From the NCBI GenBank assembly GCA_009829735.1, contig CM020619.1, positions 9,290,375-9,354,374 on the forward strand: a DNA stretch of 64,000 bases, given 5' to 3'. The DNA is from Pyropia yezoensis. Its lineage: Eukaryota; Rhodophyta; Bangiophyceae; Bangiales; Bangiaceae. Below, in pieces: positions 40,988 to 52,407 of the stretch (position 1 is the first letter of the stretch; the number at the start of each line of letters is the position of its first letter). The position numbers were made by a program, and so were the translations under genes. A model generated the notes under the pieces. The model was not told where the DNA came from, did no database searches, and saw only the letters and a program-made list of their open reading frames with translations.

Positions 40988-43450
40988 CTACCCCAGCGCC
41001 GCGGCGAGCATGCCGAACGGCGCGTCCCCTTCGCCGGCCCCCTCGGCAAAGCAAGATGCCACAAAGCGTGCGCCGTCACCGCCCCTCCCCCCATCCGCCT
41101 CTTCCTCAACGCCCACACAGCCGCCCATGTCCTCCATGGCCAGGTCGCCAACGGCTGAGAGCATTTCCAGCTCCGACGCCACGTCGGGCGGGCGCACGAC
41201 GGACCCCGCCGCGGCCGCGGCAGTCGCCTCTGGGGGCGCCAGCGGCCGTCCACCCAAAAGGGACTGCTGCAGCTGAAGGGCGGCGCCAAACGCCTCACAC
41301 TCGGCCTGCGTGGAGCCTCCATCGACAGCGGCGTCCAAGTCGAGGGTGTCAAGAAAGTCGAGATAGGGGTCGACCAGCGCCGTGGGGGGAGCGTCCATCA
41401 AATCCGCGCAGTCAGTGACGCACAAGACAGGAGATGCATGGGCGGCTGGCGACGGGTCCGCATCGCCTCCCATGGTCGCCCCCGCCCCAGCGCCCGACGT
41501 CGATCTGGGACTCCCGGCGGTGGCGGCCACAGCGGCGGCACGCATGCCCGGTCCGAGGCCGACGAGGTCCATCGGGTCTGCGCAGCCCCCTCCCCGTCCT
41601 CGGTAAGGCGACAGCCCATCGTCAGCGATGCGCGGGTAGCGCAGCTGGGTAGGCGTTGGCGGCGTCGCGGGGCTACCTGGCACAACGCGGCTGGGCATGC
41701 CCCACACATCTTCGAGCGACGCGGCCTCGTCCGCGTGGAATCCCCCCGCCTCTGCGAGTAGCCGGCTGGCTGCGGCAGCAGCGGTGGCACTGGCGGCCGA
41801 CCCTGGCGGCAAAGACGAGCGGGTGATCGCCAATGACAGCGACGGCGGCGCAGTGGCGGTGGCAAGACCACCCCGCGACGCCAACCGCCCACCGCTGCCA
41901 ACGTTGGGAGATGGCACGCCAAGCCGAGGGGAAGCCAAGTCCGACGCAAGCGACATGAGGTCATCGAGACAGCTACTGGTCGAGCTGGGGCCACTGCCTC
42001 CGCCGCTGCCGCCAGCGCCAGCGCCAACACTGCTGAAGCCACGCCCACGGCCGCTGCTGCCGCTTCCGCGTCCACCGACATTGCCAATATCCCCCCCACC
42101 GCCACCTTCAGCGCGTTGCTTGGCCAGCCGCGCCAGCCGCATCAGGTACTTTTGAAGGTGTGTCCGCACCTGCTTGGCAGTCCGCGTCCGCACCACCCCA
42201 CTAACAGCCACGTAGTTCTTCTCCCCGTGCAACCGGATGCCTTCAAGGAAGCGCGCGTGTTCGTCCTCACCCCAGTAGCGCGTCTGGCCGGGCTTGACAG
42301 GCTCGCGCCGCGAGCGCCCCCCGCCGCTGCCAGTACCACTGCCACTGCCGCTGCCGCTGCCGCTACCGCTGCCACCGCTGCCGCCGCCGCCACCAGCAGC
42401 CCCCTGCGGAGACGAGTTCCGCTTGCGACTGCTGAGATTGACGGTGCCAAGAGGGGCGCCAACGCCAACCAATCCCGCCGACGAAGAGGATGATCCTCCC
42501 TTCTTGCGAACCACTTTGCGCGGCTGCAGCAGCGGACTGCTCTTGGCCGGCGGAGAACGCGCCGCGGCGTCGGCCCCCGCCGCAGACCTCGCAGGCGGAG
42601 GCGACAGCGGGGAGGGGGCGGGGCTCGCGCGGCCCCCGCTCCTGGAGCCCCCCGAGAGGGCAGCTGAGGACGCTGCCGCTGATGCCGTGACCGCTGAGCA
42701 CGCTGCCGCGGCCACCGAGGCAACAGTGCCCGCCGCGTCCATCGCAAAGTGATGACCACCCCGCCGGCCTCCAGCAGCCGTCGACACGGTCCCCGACGAC
42801 GATGCGCCCGCAGACGTCGAAGCCCCGCGACGACTGGCAGCCGACATCAGGGCCGCCGCCGACGGAGAGAGCGGACGTGACATGCCCGACATGGGCGACG
42901 ATGCCCCCGCCGCCGCCGCAGGGGCCGGCGCTGCCACAGAGGCGGCAGACGGCGAGCACCCAGGCACGCAGTCACCGCCGCCGGCGAGCCGTTCTTGCTT
43001 GACCAACACCGTCGGCGACGGCACTGGCAGAGCCCCACGGGACATCTTGGTGGGCCGGCCGGCCGACGCGGCCGGCAACCGCGCGGGCGACCGGACGGGG
43101 CTGGAAACTTGATAGTCCGCGGCTACCGTGGATGACCGCCCCGCTCCGCCGCCGCCGGCCACAGCGACTGTCGCCGCCGGCGCCGCTGCCGCGTCAGCGT
43201 CCACTCCCTCGCCTCTGCTGACGAGCGTCGCAGTCGCCCCGCGCATCTCGCGAAGCACCGCCTGGTACTGCCGGAGCTGTTCTTGAAGGCCCTCGATCCG
43301 TGCGCTGTTGCGCGCCACCACCGCGTCCAGGCAGACACCGCCAGCCGCTGGGGGGGGAGGGGGGGAGGAAGGTGGGGGAGGAGGGGGGGGTGGGGCGGGG
43401 GGGGGTGCGGGCGCGGATGCTGCCGCCGCGGCCGCCACGGGGCCCGCCAT
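40988..43450 (-). CDS. MYB-related (SHAQKYF-type, single-repeat) transcription factor
   Basis: 820 residues from the ATG at 43450 (the frame stays open upstream to 43495 without an ATG). The single MYB repeat at about residues 383-450 reads TRYWGEDEHARFLEGIRLHG, then a GEKNY block, and ends VRTRTAKQVRTHLQKYLMRL. That ending is the SHAQKYF-class recognition helix with THLQKYL in place of SHAQKYF. The W-x-x-x-E-H-x-x-F pattern matches plant and algal one-repeat MYBs that bind DNA as nuclear regulators. The remainder is long low-complexity Ala/Ser/Gly/Pro sequence with a leucine-rich stretch near the N-terminus (ARIEGLQEQLRQYQAVLREM) that could be a short coiled coil. The C-terminus is acidic (YLDFLDTLDLDAA), as in activation domains. 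No intron is needed. The target genes cannot be inferred. Confidence 0.88.
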   Translation of the reverse strand: MAGPVAAAAAASAPAPPPAPPPPPPPPSSPPPPPAAGGVCLDAVVARNSARIEGLQEQLRQYQAVLREMRGATATLVSRGEGVDADAAAAPAATVAVAGGGGAGRSSTVAADYQVSSPVRSPARLPAASAGRPTKMSRGALPVPSPTVLVKQERLAGGGDCVPGCSPSAASVAAPAPAAAAGASSPMSGMSRPLSPSAAALMSAASRRGASTSAGASSSGTVSTAAGGRRGGHHFAMDAAGTVASVAAAACSAVTASAAASSAALSGGSRSGGRASPAPSPLSPPPARSAAGADAAARSPPAKSSPLLQPRKVVRKKGGSSSSSAGLVGVGAPLGTVNLSSRKRNSSPQGAAGGGGGSGGSGSGSGSGSGSGTGSGGGRSRREPVKPGQTRYWGEDEHARFLEGIRLHGEKNYVAVSGVVRTRTAKQVRTHLQKYLMRLARLAKQRAEGGGGGDIGNVGGRGSGSSGRGRGFSSVGAGAGGSGGGSGPSSTSSCLDDLMSLASDLASPRLGVPSPNVGSGGRLASRGGLATATAPPSLSLAITRSSLPPGSAASATAAAAASRLLAEAGGFHADEAASLEDVWGMPSRVVPGSPATPPTPTQLRYPRIADDGLSPYRGRGGGCADPMDLVGLGPGMRAAAVAATAGSPRSTSGAGAGATMGGDADPSPAAHASPVLCVTDCADLMDAPPTALVDPYLDFLDTLDLDAAVDGGSTQAECEAFGAALQLQQSLLGGRPLAPPEATAAAAAGSVVRPPDVASELEMLSAVGDLAMEDMGGCVGVEEEADGGRGGDGARFVASCFAEGAGEGDAPFGMLAAALG

Positions 43451-46400
43451 CGTGGCCAACGTCCCGCGTCCGTCAGGGTAGAGGGAGGGCGACAAACCGA
43501 AGGCCGCCGGGGTGTCAGCGCATAGATCGGCAACCGAGCGGCTGGGGAAGCCGGCAAGGTGAAGGGGCGGGGGGGATGGGGGCTGGAAGCACGACAGATG
43601 TCGTGCGGGCTCAAAAAGGCGATGCGCGCCGCTGGGGCGGCGGCGTCGACGGCGAGCCCCCTTCCTTCGAAGCCAGCCAAAAAATCAAATGGACAGCCGA
43701 CGGCGCTGCGTTTGGTTCGGGCTGGCGCTGCTCAGCAAGACAGGGCCAGGCGGCGTCGCTCGTGCAGGTGGTGATGAACGCCGGGACGGCGTCGACGTGG
43801 GCGGGGGGGGTCGGGACGGAGGACGGGCGGCGGTGGCGAAGTGCCCGGGTCTGCCGTGCACACGGCCGCGTCGTGGCGGGGTCCGACGTCCTCGGGGGGC
43901 AACAGACGACGCGACAAGAGTGGTAGTAGCACCGTCCCCTCCCCCCAGCCACCGTACCAGCCCCTACTCAGCCCGAGGAACAAGTATATCCGGTGGCCGT
44001 ATCCCTCCGCTGCCCCCCCCCCCCCCCTCCCGCCAGAGAGGTTCTACGGGCGTCTCCTCTCGCTCGTGCCCAACGCGAAAACGACGGGGGGCCCTCCCTA
44101 CCCACGACCCCGCGGGCACGCCGTGTCGCACACGCCGCCGGCAAGGACGTCGGCGCACACCCCCGACGGCGCCCCACGGCTACCGACGCGAGCCCCCCCC
44201 CCCAGCTGCCGAAGCCGCCAAGCCACGAGGCCGCGCGCCGCACAGACGGTCGTGGGACGTCGACGTCCACCCTCCCCCCCCCGCACCCGCCCACCCGCCC
44301 GGCCACTCGGCCGCCGTCCCTCCCTCCCACCTCCCACCTCCACCCCCCCACCCTCCTGTGGACGGTGTCTGCGGCGGGAAAGACGGGCGCGGCCCCAATC
44401 GCCGCCGCCGCCGGCCGCCGTCCCGCACCAGCCAGCGTCGGCGGGGCCCGCACGGGGCTGGTGTTTGGCGGTACAGCGGGGTGGCCTGCCCCCCCCCCCC
44501 CCCCTGACCCCTCTCTGACAAGTCGAGACCGCCGAGGTGAGCGCTGGCGTCCCGGGGGGGGGGGGGGGGCTCGCACCGCGGCGGGGGTCCACCGCAGCGG
44601 GCGTGCGCACGCGCCGCGAATATCTCAACGATGGCCGAGGTGGTGGCGTGGTGGGCCCCCCCGCCGCGACCCCCCCTCCGCCTTCACTGGTGCTGCTGCC
44701 CACCTAGCCGGCGGTCGCGGGCCCCCACCCCACCACCCCCCTCCCGACCCCTCTGCCCACCCTCTCTCCCCCTCTCCCCCACAGCTCGCCTGCTCGCGTC
44801 AGGCCGTGCGCCCCGCCCCGACCGGGTGAACGGGCACGCCGCGAGGGGAGAGGGGGGGGGAAGGCGGGCGGGGAGGTGGTCTGTGTCAAGCCCGCGAGGC
44901 GGGCGCGGGGGGGGTAAAGAGTGCGCCCCGGGAGGGCAAAAAGGGGGGTGAGATGGGGGGGGAGGGGACGGGCAGGGAGGCAGGGTGGGGGGGCAAGGGG
45001 GGAAGATGGTGGGGGGGGGCTGAGGGCGGGAAGGCGCCACCAGCGCCACCGACCACGGCAGACCTTCAGCGAGGGTATCTGCGCAGCAGAACGGCTTTCA
45101 ACCTCGTGGCGGCGAGGGCGAGCCGTGTGTGCCTGAACGCCGTGGCTGGCAGCCTTCCCCCATCTGAGCGCGCGTGCGCCCCGCCGTTGCGCCCCCCCAC
45201 CCGTCGTGGCTGGACCATTCGGGGCCCCGCCGGGCGTCTCTCCCCCCCACACGCGGCCGTTTGTGGGCATCCAGCCACCTCGGGAAAAGGCCGGTGGCGG
45301 GCGTTGAGCTCGTTGAGCCGGCCCTCGGGCCGGGGGCGTGGTCCCACCCCCGCCGCGTTGCGGCGGGGTCTCGCGCGGCGATACGCCTGGCGGGCCATTG
45401 GCCAGCTCAGCGGGGGGGGCAGCCCAATCTCGGGAGCCGAGCACTCCGCACGCCGCGCCGAGACGGTCACCCACTCCGACGCTCTGTGCAGAGGGCAGCA
45501 GACCGTGGGGAGTTGGCGCTGCTGCCGAGTGAAAGTGTGCGCCGCTGCTGATTGCCCCCCCTTGTTCGCGTCCGGGAGAGGGGGCTGAGGCAAGCCTCCT
45601 CAGCGGGTGCAAATAGATGGGCGGAGTGGGGATGACGGAGCTCAAGCCCTGGGCACTGTCCCGGGAGATACAGTCTTGAAGCCCTTTCCACGCGGGTGGG
45701 GGGGCGGGAAAAGGGGACACACAAAGCGCCTGCCAGAGGGCCCGGCCGCCACTTGAAACCAGGAATGAGACCGAGAGCGCCAGCTTCAGACGCGGCGGGT
45801 CCAAACACAGAGTGCCCTGTCTCGGTCCACACTGCGGCGTCGGCAAAGAAACCGCTTTTGCGTGAGGTCACGACTCCCACCACCAGGGCCGCGACCGTCA
45901 AGGTGACGACGGGCATTGGCGCAGAAGGGGAGGGCGGGGGGGTGAGTGACGAACCACGGCGCGCCACTGTGGCTGATGATTGGTCGCGGTGCGGGCCCGG
46001 GGCACCGCGGCGAAAGGCGGCTGCGCCAGGCCGCGGCTCGTCGTGGCCCCCCTTCAGTGGCTCCGTCACATGCCCGGGTGGCAGCCAGCAGGTCTTCTGA
46101 CAGGTGATCCGCCTGATCGCCGCCAGATGGGCCTCTTGCAGACCAAGGCCCAAGGAGGGGGGGGCGGCGGCGTCGCCGGTGACCCTCCCGCCTACTTTGG
46201 GGCCGTGATCACCGCTCCGAAGCCCTAGCCAGCCGGCCCCGAAAACGACGGTCATCGATGGCGTGGGCGTGTTGGGTGCTGGGTGGGAGGCTTGCTCCGT
46301 GCCTGTCCACTTCCGCGCGGGGACCCAGCGGGTCCGCCCCCTCGTGGCGCTGACGCGCTGTTCAATCCCCCCACCGTTCACGAGTGCGAGTCAAGACGCG

Positions 46401-46682
46401 CTGGCGGCAGAGCCCCCCCCCCCCCCGGCGTGGACGCCGACTTGGGAATTGCTCTCGGACCACTTACTGGCTCCTTCCAGCGGTTTTGAGGGCAGCGTCC
46501 GTAGGGGCGGGTCTGTTTGGGTTCGGCTGCGGCCTGGGAGGCGCATAAAGGCGGCGGTTGGGGCGGACTCACTAGTCAGACTCACCCAATGACAAGCCAC
46601 GGAGTCAAAAGGGCCCGTAATCCTCGCGAGGTCGCAATGGCGCCCGGGAAGCTTTACATGAACTTGTTCAGCTAGGGTAAAT
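43451..46682. other. Spacer upstream of the MYB gene without a confident gene
   Basis: It should contain the MYB promoter on its left side, but I see no clear element. C/G runs recur (44010, 44490, 44555, 46420). On -, a 304-codon frame (45467-46381) contains MPVVTLTVAALVVGVV, which resembles a membrane helix, but the rest is compositionally biased and I do not call it a gene. Confidence 0.4.
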
Positions 46683-47135
46683 ATTGCAGTTCCCCGAAAT
46701 TTGTCTCATGGAGACAAGAGCAACAGCGAGGCAACGAGGCCATGAGCCAACCGCGTGCTGGGAGCCCGCAGCGGACCAAAAGTATGCTGTGGGGCTTTCC
46801 TTCTGATTGAGCGATGATTGGCTGCAGTCGCGTCGGATCTGGTACAGAACGCTGGTTGGTCAGACAGCTGTTGTCTTCTCTCAGGATCTCGGCGGATTTC
46901 CCTCTATCTCGGCCCGATCCACTCCAGAACACTGGGAGAGGTCGCCGCTGGTTCAAGCGATGCCTGGTCCCTCTTTGATGTCGGCAGAAGTCTCGAGAAA
47001 GTCTCAGATCGCACTGTTTCTACACTAACGCGGAGCACTCATTGGCCAGTGGTGCGCCATCTGAGGCATGCCATTGGCCCGTTGTGGGCCTGTTGTTGCT
47101 CTTGTCGCATGAGACAAAATTCGGGGTACTGCAAT
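46683..47135. mobile_element. MITE with ~70-bp terminal inverted repeats
   Basis: The left end begins ATTGCAGTTCCCCGAAATTT and continues through GTCTCATGGAGACAAGAGCAACAG. The right end is its diverged reverse complement (TGTTGCTCTTGTCGCATGAG, then ACAAAATTCGGGGTACTGCAAT). Total length is about 453 bp, non-coding and less GC-rich than the surroundings. The target duplication is unclear (AAT or TA are possible). The parent transposon is not identifiable here. Confidence 0.7.
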
Positions 47136-47506
47136 GTCTGTACATATACGTACATTCATTTTCATGGCAGCACAGGCGCCTAAAGTTGACAGGACTGTGA
47201 GCAGTTGCCTTCAATATCTGCAGAGTACTTCGTCGTTCGCAGCGATCCTGGTAGACTATGTACTTCTGGCCTAGAGTAGACGAACAACGCCAATATATTC
47301 AATAAGAGAATCTTATATAATGAGATAAGTTTTATTACGCTATGACTGACAAGTCTTCCAGTACAGTCTGTATCGGATATTGTCTGACCTGATATTGCCA
47401 CGTCCGTGACAATTCCCGGTCCCAATCGATCGCACAGATAAAGAAAGTTGACGACAATTGAGAGACTCGATCGGCCTGTTGACAGTCCTACCTACTGTAC
47501 CCCCTG

Positions 47507-49407
47507 ATGAACCGAGCGCTGCTTTTCTTGGCCCCGTCGTCACCCGCCCGTCGGCGCCGTCCCTCGTCGCCAGCTGATGACGCCGCCTACTTCTTTCCAC
47601 CAGGCTCCATTCCTCTGAACCTCTTCTGCACCCTCAAAATGTACGTCAACGACGCGCCTGTGCACCCGTCCAACCCCCTCACACTTCCTCGATCCAATGA
47701 ACCCGCGGGAGCCACCCCTGCTCGTGGCCGCGAGGGTCCTGCCTCGTTGGCCTCGCCGTTGGACACCGCAGCGTCTGCGGCAGAAGCGGCCTTCTCCCTC
47801 GAGGCCCCTGGCGACGCATATTCCAACCCCGACGCTGTGCGGCGCGCTGCGGAGGCGGCTGCCGTCGCTCTGGACGTTGTGCGCGGTGGTGCAGCCGAGC
47901 GCTCTCTGTCCGCAGGCGGAACCCTTGCGCGTCGGCGGCAATCAAGACCAGATTGACCGGCTCTGTGGCCCCGTGCGGCCCGCCGGGCGCTCTCTCTTGG
48001 TGCACGGCTCGACATCATCAAAGCCCGCGAGCGGAGGGTGTCCTTCCAAAACATCAAGCGCACCATTGCCCCGTCGGCCTCAGTCGACAACCTCCGCAAG
48101 GTATGGGAGCGGCGCGCACACTACCGGTCGTTGGCGGTGGCTGGCACGCAGTTCTCCCGAGCAAACGGGAGATGCTCCAATTTAGGGTTTATTGACAAGC
48201 GCCTGTACGACTGATTCCTCCTCCTCTCAAGGCGCGGGCGTAAGCGTATTCCCTTCACCATCTCCCTCCTGCAAGAGATGGCCAGGAAGCTGGCTGAGGA
48301 GCTTGGAGTGAAATCTTTTGTGCGTCACGGAGCTGGGTGCAACGGTGGACGCAGCGGCATAATTTAGCAAGCGTGGTGCTCTATGGGGCGGGCGGGTCGA
48401 TCGACTTGGCGAAGCGGCAGCGCGGATGACAGAAATTCGGGTGCTATTTCAAGACTGTGACCCTGAGAACATCTTCAACAAGGACGGGACGGGGCTGTTC
48501 TACCGCTGCCTACCGAACCGGTCGTTTGTGCCTGTGGAGCTGCGTCGGGCGGCGAGGGGCACGAAAGCGATGACGGCAAGAGAGCGGGTCACGCTAGTCC
48601 TTGCTTGCAACGCCACGGGGTCCCGTAAAGTACCAGTAGCTGTGATTGGCAATTCCGTTCTCCCTTTGTGCTTCAGACCGCCTGGGTGTGCTTCACCACT
48701 GTCGTACTTCAGTCAAAGAAACAGTTGGATGGATGGCGTCGTGTTCAAGAAATGGGTGTACGAGGTATTTTTGCCCTTCGTCCGGTGGCACACGACTGAC
48801 AAGGCGGCCCTTGTGGTCGATAACCTCGCGTCCCACGACGACATCAGTGACGAGCCGCTGCTCCTCGTCGCCCTCCCTCCCAACACGACTTCTGTCTTTC
48901 AAACGTCTGACGCAAGCGCCATCGCGGCTCTGAAGCTGCGCTACAAGCGCCGCCTCCTGTGCGGGCTCGTGGATCACCTCGATGCAGCGACGGCGGCTGA
49001 CGGAGTGACGCGGACAACTGCTACGTCAGCAAACTCTGGACGAGCTTCTTTGCTGGATGTGACTCACATCATCCATGACGAGTGGGAAGAAACCACGCCC
49101 GAATCCTTGGCGCGTTGCTGGGTAAAGGCCCGGTGCCAACCGACACCTACGCAGGACGTCGCTCGCTGCACGCCACGCCGAATACCATTGTGCGGACACT
49201 GCACCGGTGATCCACGCCGTGGAGGAGTTCACACAGGTGCTGCAACGGTCAACCCTGACCGACGGCCTCTTCCCTGGGACACAACCAGCGGACGTATCGT
49301 CTGGGGTGTCATCTTGGCTGGCGGCTGAGGAGAGTGCGGGAATTTTGGAGGACACGATCGAGAAGCTGCTGTATGGGCGGGAATCGGAAGAAGAGAGGGA
49401 GGGGTAG
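47507..49407 (+). pseudogene. pogo/Tigger-type transposase, second and decayed copy
   Basis: Homologous in layout to 19841-22112. An N-terminal Ala/Ser-rich frame (47507-47956) is followed in another frame by an HTH-like block (IIKARERRVSFQNIKRTIA) up to a stop at 48211. Further pieces (LLQEMARKLAEELGVKSF) lead to the DDE core at 48426-49328. The core has NKDGTGLFYRC (Asp at 48483, the following Glu replaced by Gly), ALVVDNLASHDD (Asp at 48819) and FQTSDASAIAALKLRYKRRLL (Asp at 48909). Twenty-nine residues separate the last two Asp. The C-terminal HDEWEETTPESLARCWVKA matches copy 1, and a frameshift near 49200 moves the end to 49407. The AT-rich DNA at 47140-47500 may be its left flank or end. 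Confidence 0.82.
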
Positions 49408-49873
49408 CGAGAGTGGTTTGAGTCCGGACGGATTTCACGCACAAACGGGAAATACGATGACGTTACTGGCGAAAGTCCGGAGATATGCACCCGTAGACAC
49501 GCAACGGAAGATCATCCAGACGCAGCAATCATATCCTCCACTCATCCAACCACACCACTCAGACTACCAATCGTATGCAAGAAACACCCTCCACACAGCC
49601 GCGGGGGGGGGAGGGGGGCGGTCACGTTGGGGCCGGTGGAGACGCGGAAGGGGGGGGGCAGGGGGGAGGGGGGAAGCCGCCGGTGAAGAGGGGGGGAGAA
49701 GGCCCCGGCCGTTCCGGCCGAAACCAGGTGCGGCAGTGGCGGCCACAACGCTGACGGAGTTACGAAAGGGGGCGTCCGTGAGCGGGGGACGGGGGATTTG
49801 GCCACGACGCGACCGGCGGGCACGCGGCAGGGAGAGGCAGGGAGGAGGTGGGGGGGGGCGTCAGTGCCGAGGG
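49408..49873. other. Spacer between pogo remnant and Gypsy copy B
   Basis: Short G-rich runs and no coding signal. The five bases before the LTR are GAGGG; their partner after the far LTR is not visible because of the N gap. Confidence 0.5.
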
Positions 49874-50341
49874 TGTGGCAGTATTGACCCCCAGGTAGGG
49901 GGCAACACGTGCCATGCAAGGGGCGGCAGGCCACTAGCCTGATCCGTTCCTCCCCCTGCATTTGGGTCCATATTCCCTAAGTTCGGGATAGTTAGCTTAG
50001 TAGTAAATCCAACTTGGATTTGAGGGTTTTCTGCATTTATCGTCTTGAATTTTCGTGTGGCCCGGTGGGCAGGTGCTGGGGTGGGAGATTCTGAGTGGCG
50101 AGATTCTGAGTGGACCCTGGGGGGATAAGGGGAGGGACAGCGGGGCTTGGCCCTGCGTCCCCGTCCCGACCAAGAAACTGTTGGACCACACACCATCTTC
50201 TTGTTTGTCCGTGGGGGGATTGCCCCACAACAGGGATAGAGTGTGTGCGACTTGCACTTCTTCCGGTTCCCCCGACACGGGAGGCAGCCCTCGCACACCG
50301 CCCCAACTTGGGTACTGTGTGTGCGAGTGGTTTTTGCCACA
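49874..50341 (+). repeat. 5' LTR of Gypsy copy B
   Basis: 468 bp, TGTGGCA…TGCCACA, closely similar to the LTRs of copy A, followed by the same primer binding site. Confidence 0.93.
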
Positions 50342-50460
50342 TTTGGTGGAGCAGCAGGGGACAGAGGTAAACTTTACCTCCGGGTGCACCCGGGTGTAGG
50401 GGGCCCTCTGTCTCAGAGGAACGGTGGACTTGGACCGTGTCATACGGATCGTTAGCCAAC

Positions 50461-52407
50461 ATGGCTAGCTCGGACCCCCCGTCGTCCGGGGAGTACACGG
50501 GTGACGCACGTACTTCAGTGCCTTTGAATACTGGTGAGACACAGGTGGGTTTACCTGGGGTCGCAGAGGGACTAGAGGTCCCTCAAGCCAGCAGGACTGG
50601 AAGTGCGGGCGGGCAACAGGCCACCCCGACTCAGTCGGGAGTTCACTCGGGTGACACTTCTGACGTGGGTGGGCCGAAGTCTGGCCACCGCGTGGTATAC
50701 TCAACGGGAACGTCCCAAGGGGTGAGGACTGTCCCCGCGAGTTCCACTCGGGTTGGAGCCAACTTTGGCATGGAGCCATCGCCAACTAGGCTTTCGGAGG
50801 ACGGCGGACCTCCGTTGGTCGGCGATGGGCTCGCGCCCATGCCCCCGGTTGAGACCCCTGAGGAACGTGGTTACCCCTCAGGTGGACTCCCGGAGGCGGA
50901 CCGAGACTCAACTGGAGTCGTCAATCCACTCCTCGCGGAAACTGTCCGTCGGGAGGCGACCAATGTGTTGCGGCAGACTTTGCCGGACCTGGTGGTCACG
51001 ATGACGAATACTATTCTGAATCAGATTGTAGCGAGTTTGCCAGATGGCCTGAATGTCCAGACCGGATTGGGGCTTTCGAGCCCACAGGCGCAGGGGGAAT
51101 CCCTCCCCACGCCTATCTCGGGTCGCCCCGAACTGGGGGCGACACCTGTGACTCCCAACGAGGGAGCCACACCATACGCGGTGGGGCGTACGCCCTTCAC
51201 GGGGGAGTTCCCCTCGGAAACGCCGGCGGCTACACCAAGCTCGCCGTACCAGACTACAGGCACTGAGGGTGGACTTACCCCAGTGCCACAGCGGCTGTTC
51301 CCTCAACGTGAGGTGCCGCCCAAGATCCAGGTAGCCAACCCGGTCTACCAGAGGATCTTTGACTGTGAGACCTACGCCCTCCACAACAAGTCGGTGGCGT
51401 ATGGTCCTGACCAGGCCCGAGCTATGGGCCGTGCCAAGAAGAATGCACTTCATTCTTTTGGGCACAGAGCGGAGTGGGATGGAACTCCCCCCCTCCGTGT
51501 CTTTGAGTTCCTACGTCGTTTCACAAAAGCCTGTGACGACAATGCCATAAGTGAAGGCATGGCTTTTTACATGCTACAGGAGTTTACGAAGGGAGACCTG
51601 CGGACAGAACTTATGTCCGTCATGCCCAGCTCCTCAAGTGGAGGCGCTGGGGAGGTGACGTCCTATTTGGAGCTCGTCAACTGGTTGTTGAGGGCCATGG
51701 TTGATGAAGCGGCGTTGGCTTCTCAAGTCGAGGAGTTTACGCAAGCCCATCAGGAAGAGGCGGAGGACGAGTTGTCCTTTGCGGAGCGAGTCCGTAAGCT
51801 CAACAATCTTTGTGGGTTTCTTCATCCACAAGCTGTGGTGAAGAGTCGGTTTGTGGAAGGACTCCACTGGTCAGCCCGGATGGAGACCCGGGAGCATAAC
51901 ACTGCCCGGGCGACCCTGGCCGAGTTGGCTAGGTTCGCCTACCGCAGAGGCGAGGCCTACCGCAAGTTGCGGGAGGAACAACGCCAGGAGCGTCAGGCCG
52001 AGTTGGCCAAGGAACGGGAAGAGGCGCGCCAGGCCAGAGAGTTGCGAGAGGCACGCCGAATCCGCAAGGAGAGGGTGGTAGCTGCCGTGGGAACTTCCCA
52101 AGGTACCTCGTCGTCTTCCCCAGTTGGGAAGACCCCTCCGGGAACTGATCATCGGTGTTGGAACTGCAACTCCGATGGTCACTGGGCATATGATTGCCCC
52201 AAGTTGAGTAAACGCATCCAACAGCTTGTTAGGAATGCGAGTAAGAAGTCGGCTACGAACGAAGTGCGTTCACGCCGCGAGGGTGGGTCTCGACCAGTGG
52301 TGGCGGTCGCCACACCCTCGACGGAGGGGGCGGACACGTCGTCCTCGGACTCGTCGTCGTCCCCTTCGCCCTCAGATTCGGACGCCAAGTCGGCGGGAAA
52401 CGAATGA
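50461..52407 (+). CDS. gag: Gag polyprotein, Gypsy copy B
   Basis: 648 residues from the ATG, intact, with the same capsid-like region, CCHC zinc knuckle (CWNCNSDGHWAYDC) and acidic Ser/Asp tail as copy A. The TGA stop overlaps the pol ATG (ATGA at 52404-52407). It differs from copy C by very few substitutions; I noted Ala versus Val in the SARMETRE/SVRMETRE segment. Confidence 0.92.
   Translation: MASSDPPSSGEYTGDARTSVPLNTGETQVGLPGVAEGLEVPQASRTGSAGGQQATPTQSGVHSGDTSDVGGPKSGHRVVYSTGTSQGVRTVPASSTRVGANFGMEPSPTRLSEDGGPPLVGDGLAPMPPVETPEERGYPSGGLPEADRDSTGVVNPLLAETVRREATNVLRQTLPDLVVTMTNTILNQIVASLPDGLNVQTGLGLSSPQAQGESLPTPISGRPELGATPVTPNEGATPYAVGRTPFTGEFPSETPAATPSSPYQTTGTEGGLTPVPQRLFPQREVPPKIQVANPVYQRIFDCETYALHNKSVAYGPDQARAMGRAKKNALHSFGHRAEWDGTPPLRVFEFLRRFTKACDDNAISEGMAFYMLQEFTKGDLRTELMSVMPSSSSGGAGEVTSYLELVNWLLRAMVDEAALASQVEEFTQAHQEEAEDELSFAERVRKLNNLCGFLHPQAVVKSRFVEGLHWSARMETREHNTARATLAELARFAYRRGEAYRKLREEQRQERQAELAKEREEARQARELREARRIRKERVVAAVGTSQGTSSSSPVGKTPPGTDHRCWNCNSDGHWAYDCPKLSKRIQQLVRNASKKSATNEVRSRREGGSRPVVAVATPSTEGADTSSSDSSSSPSPSDSDAKSAGNE

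Noticed and set aside
45467-46381. 304-codon minus-strand frame with a possible membrane helix (MPVVTLTVAALVVGVV)
   Set aside because: Only one short hydrophobic stretch in otherwise biased sequence; no family resemblance and no splice context to support it.
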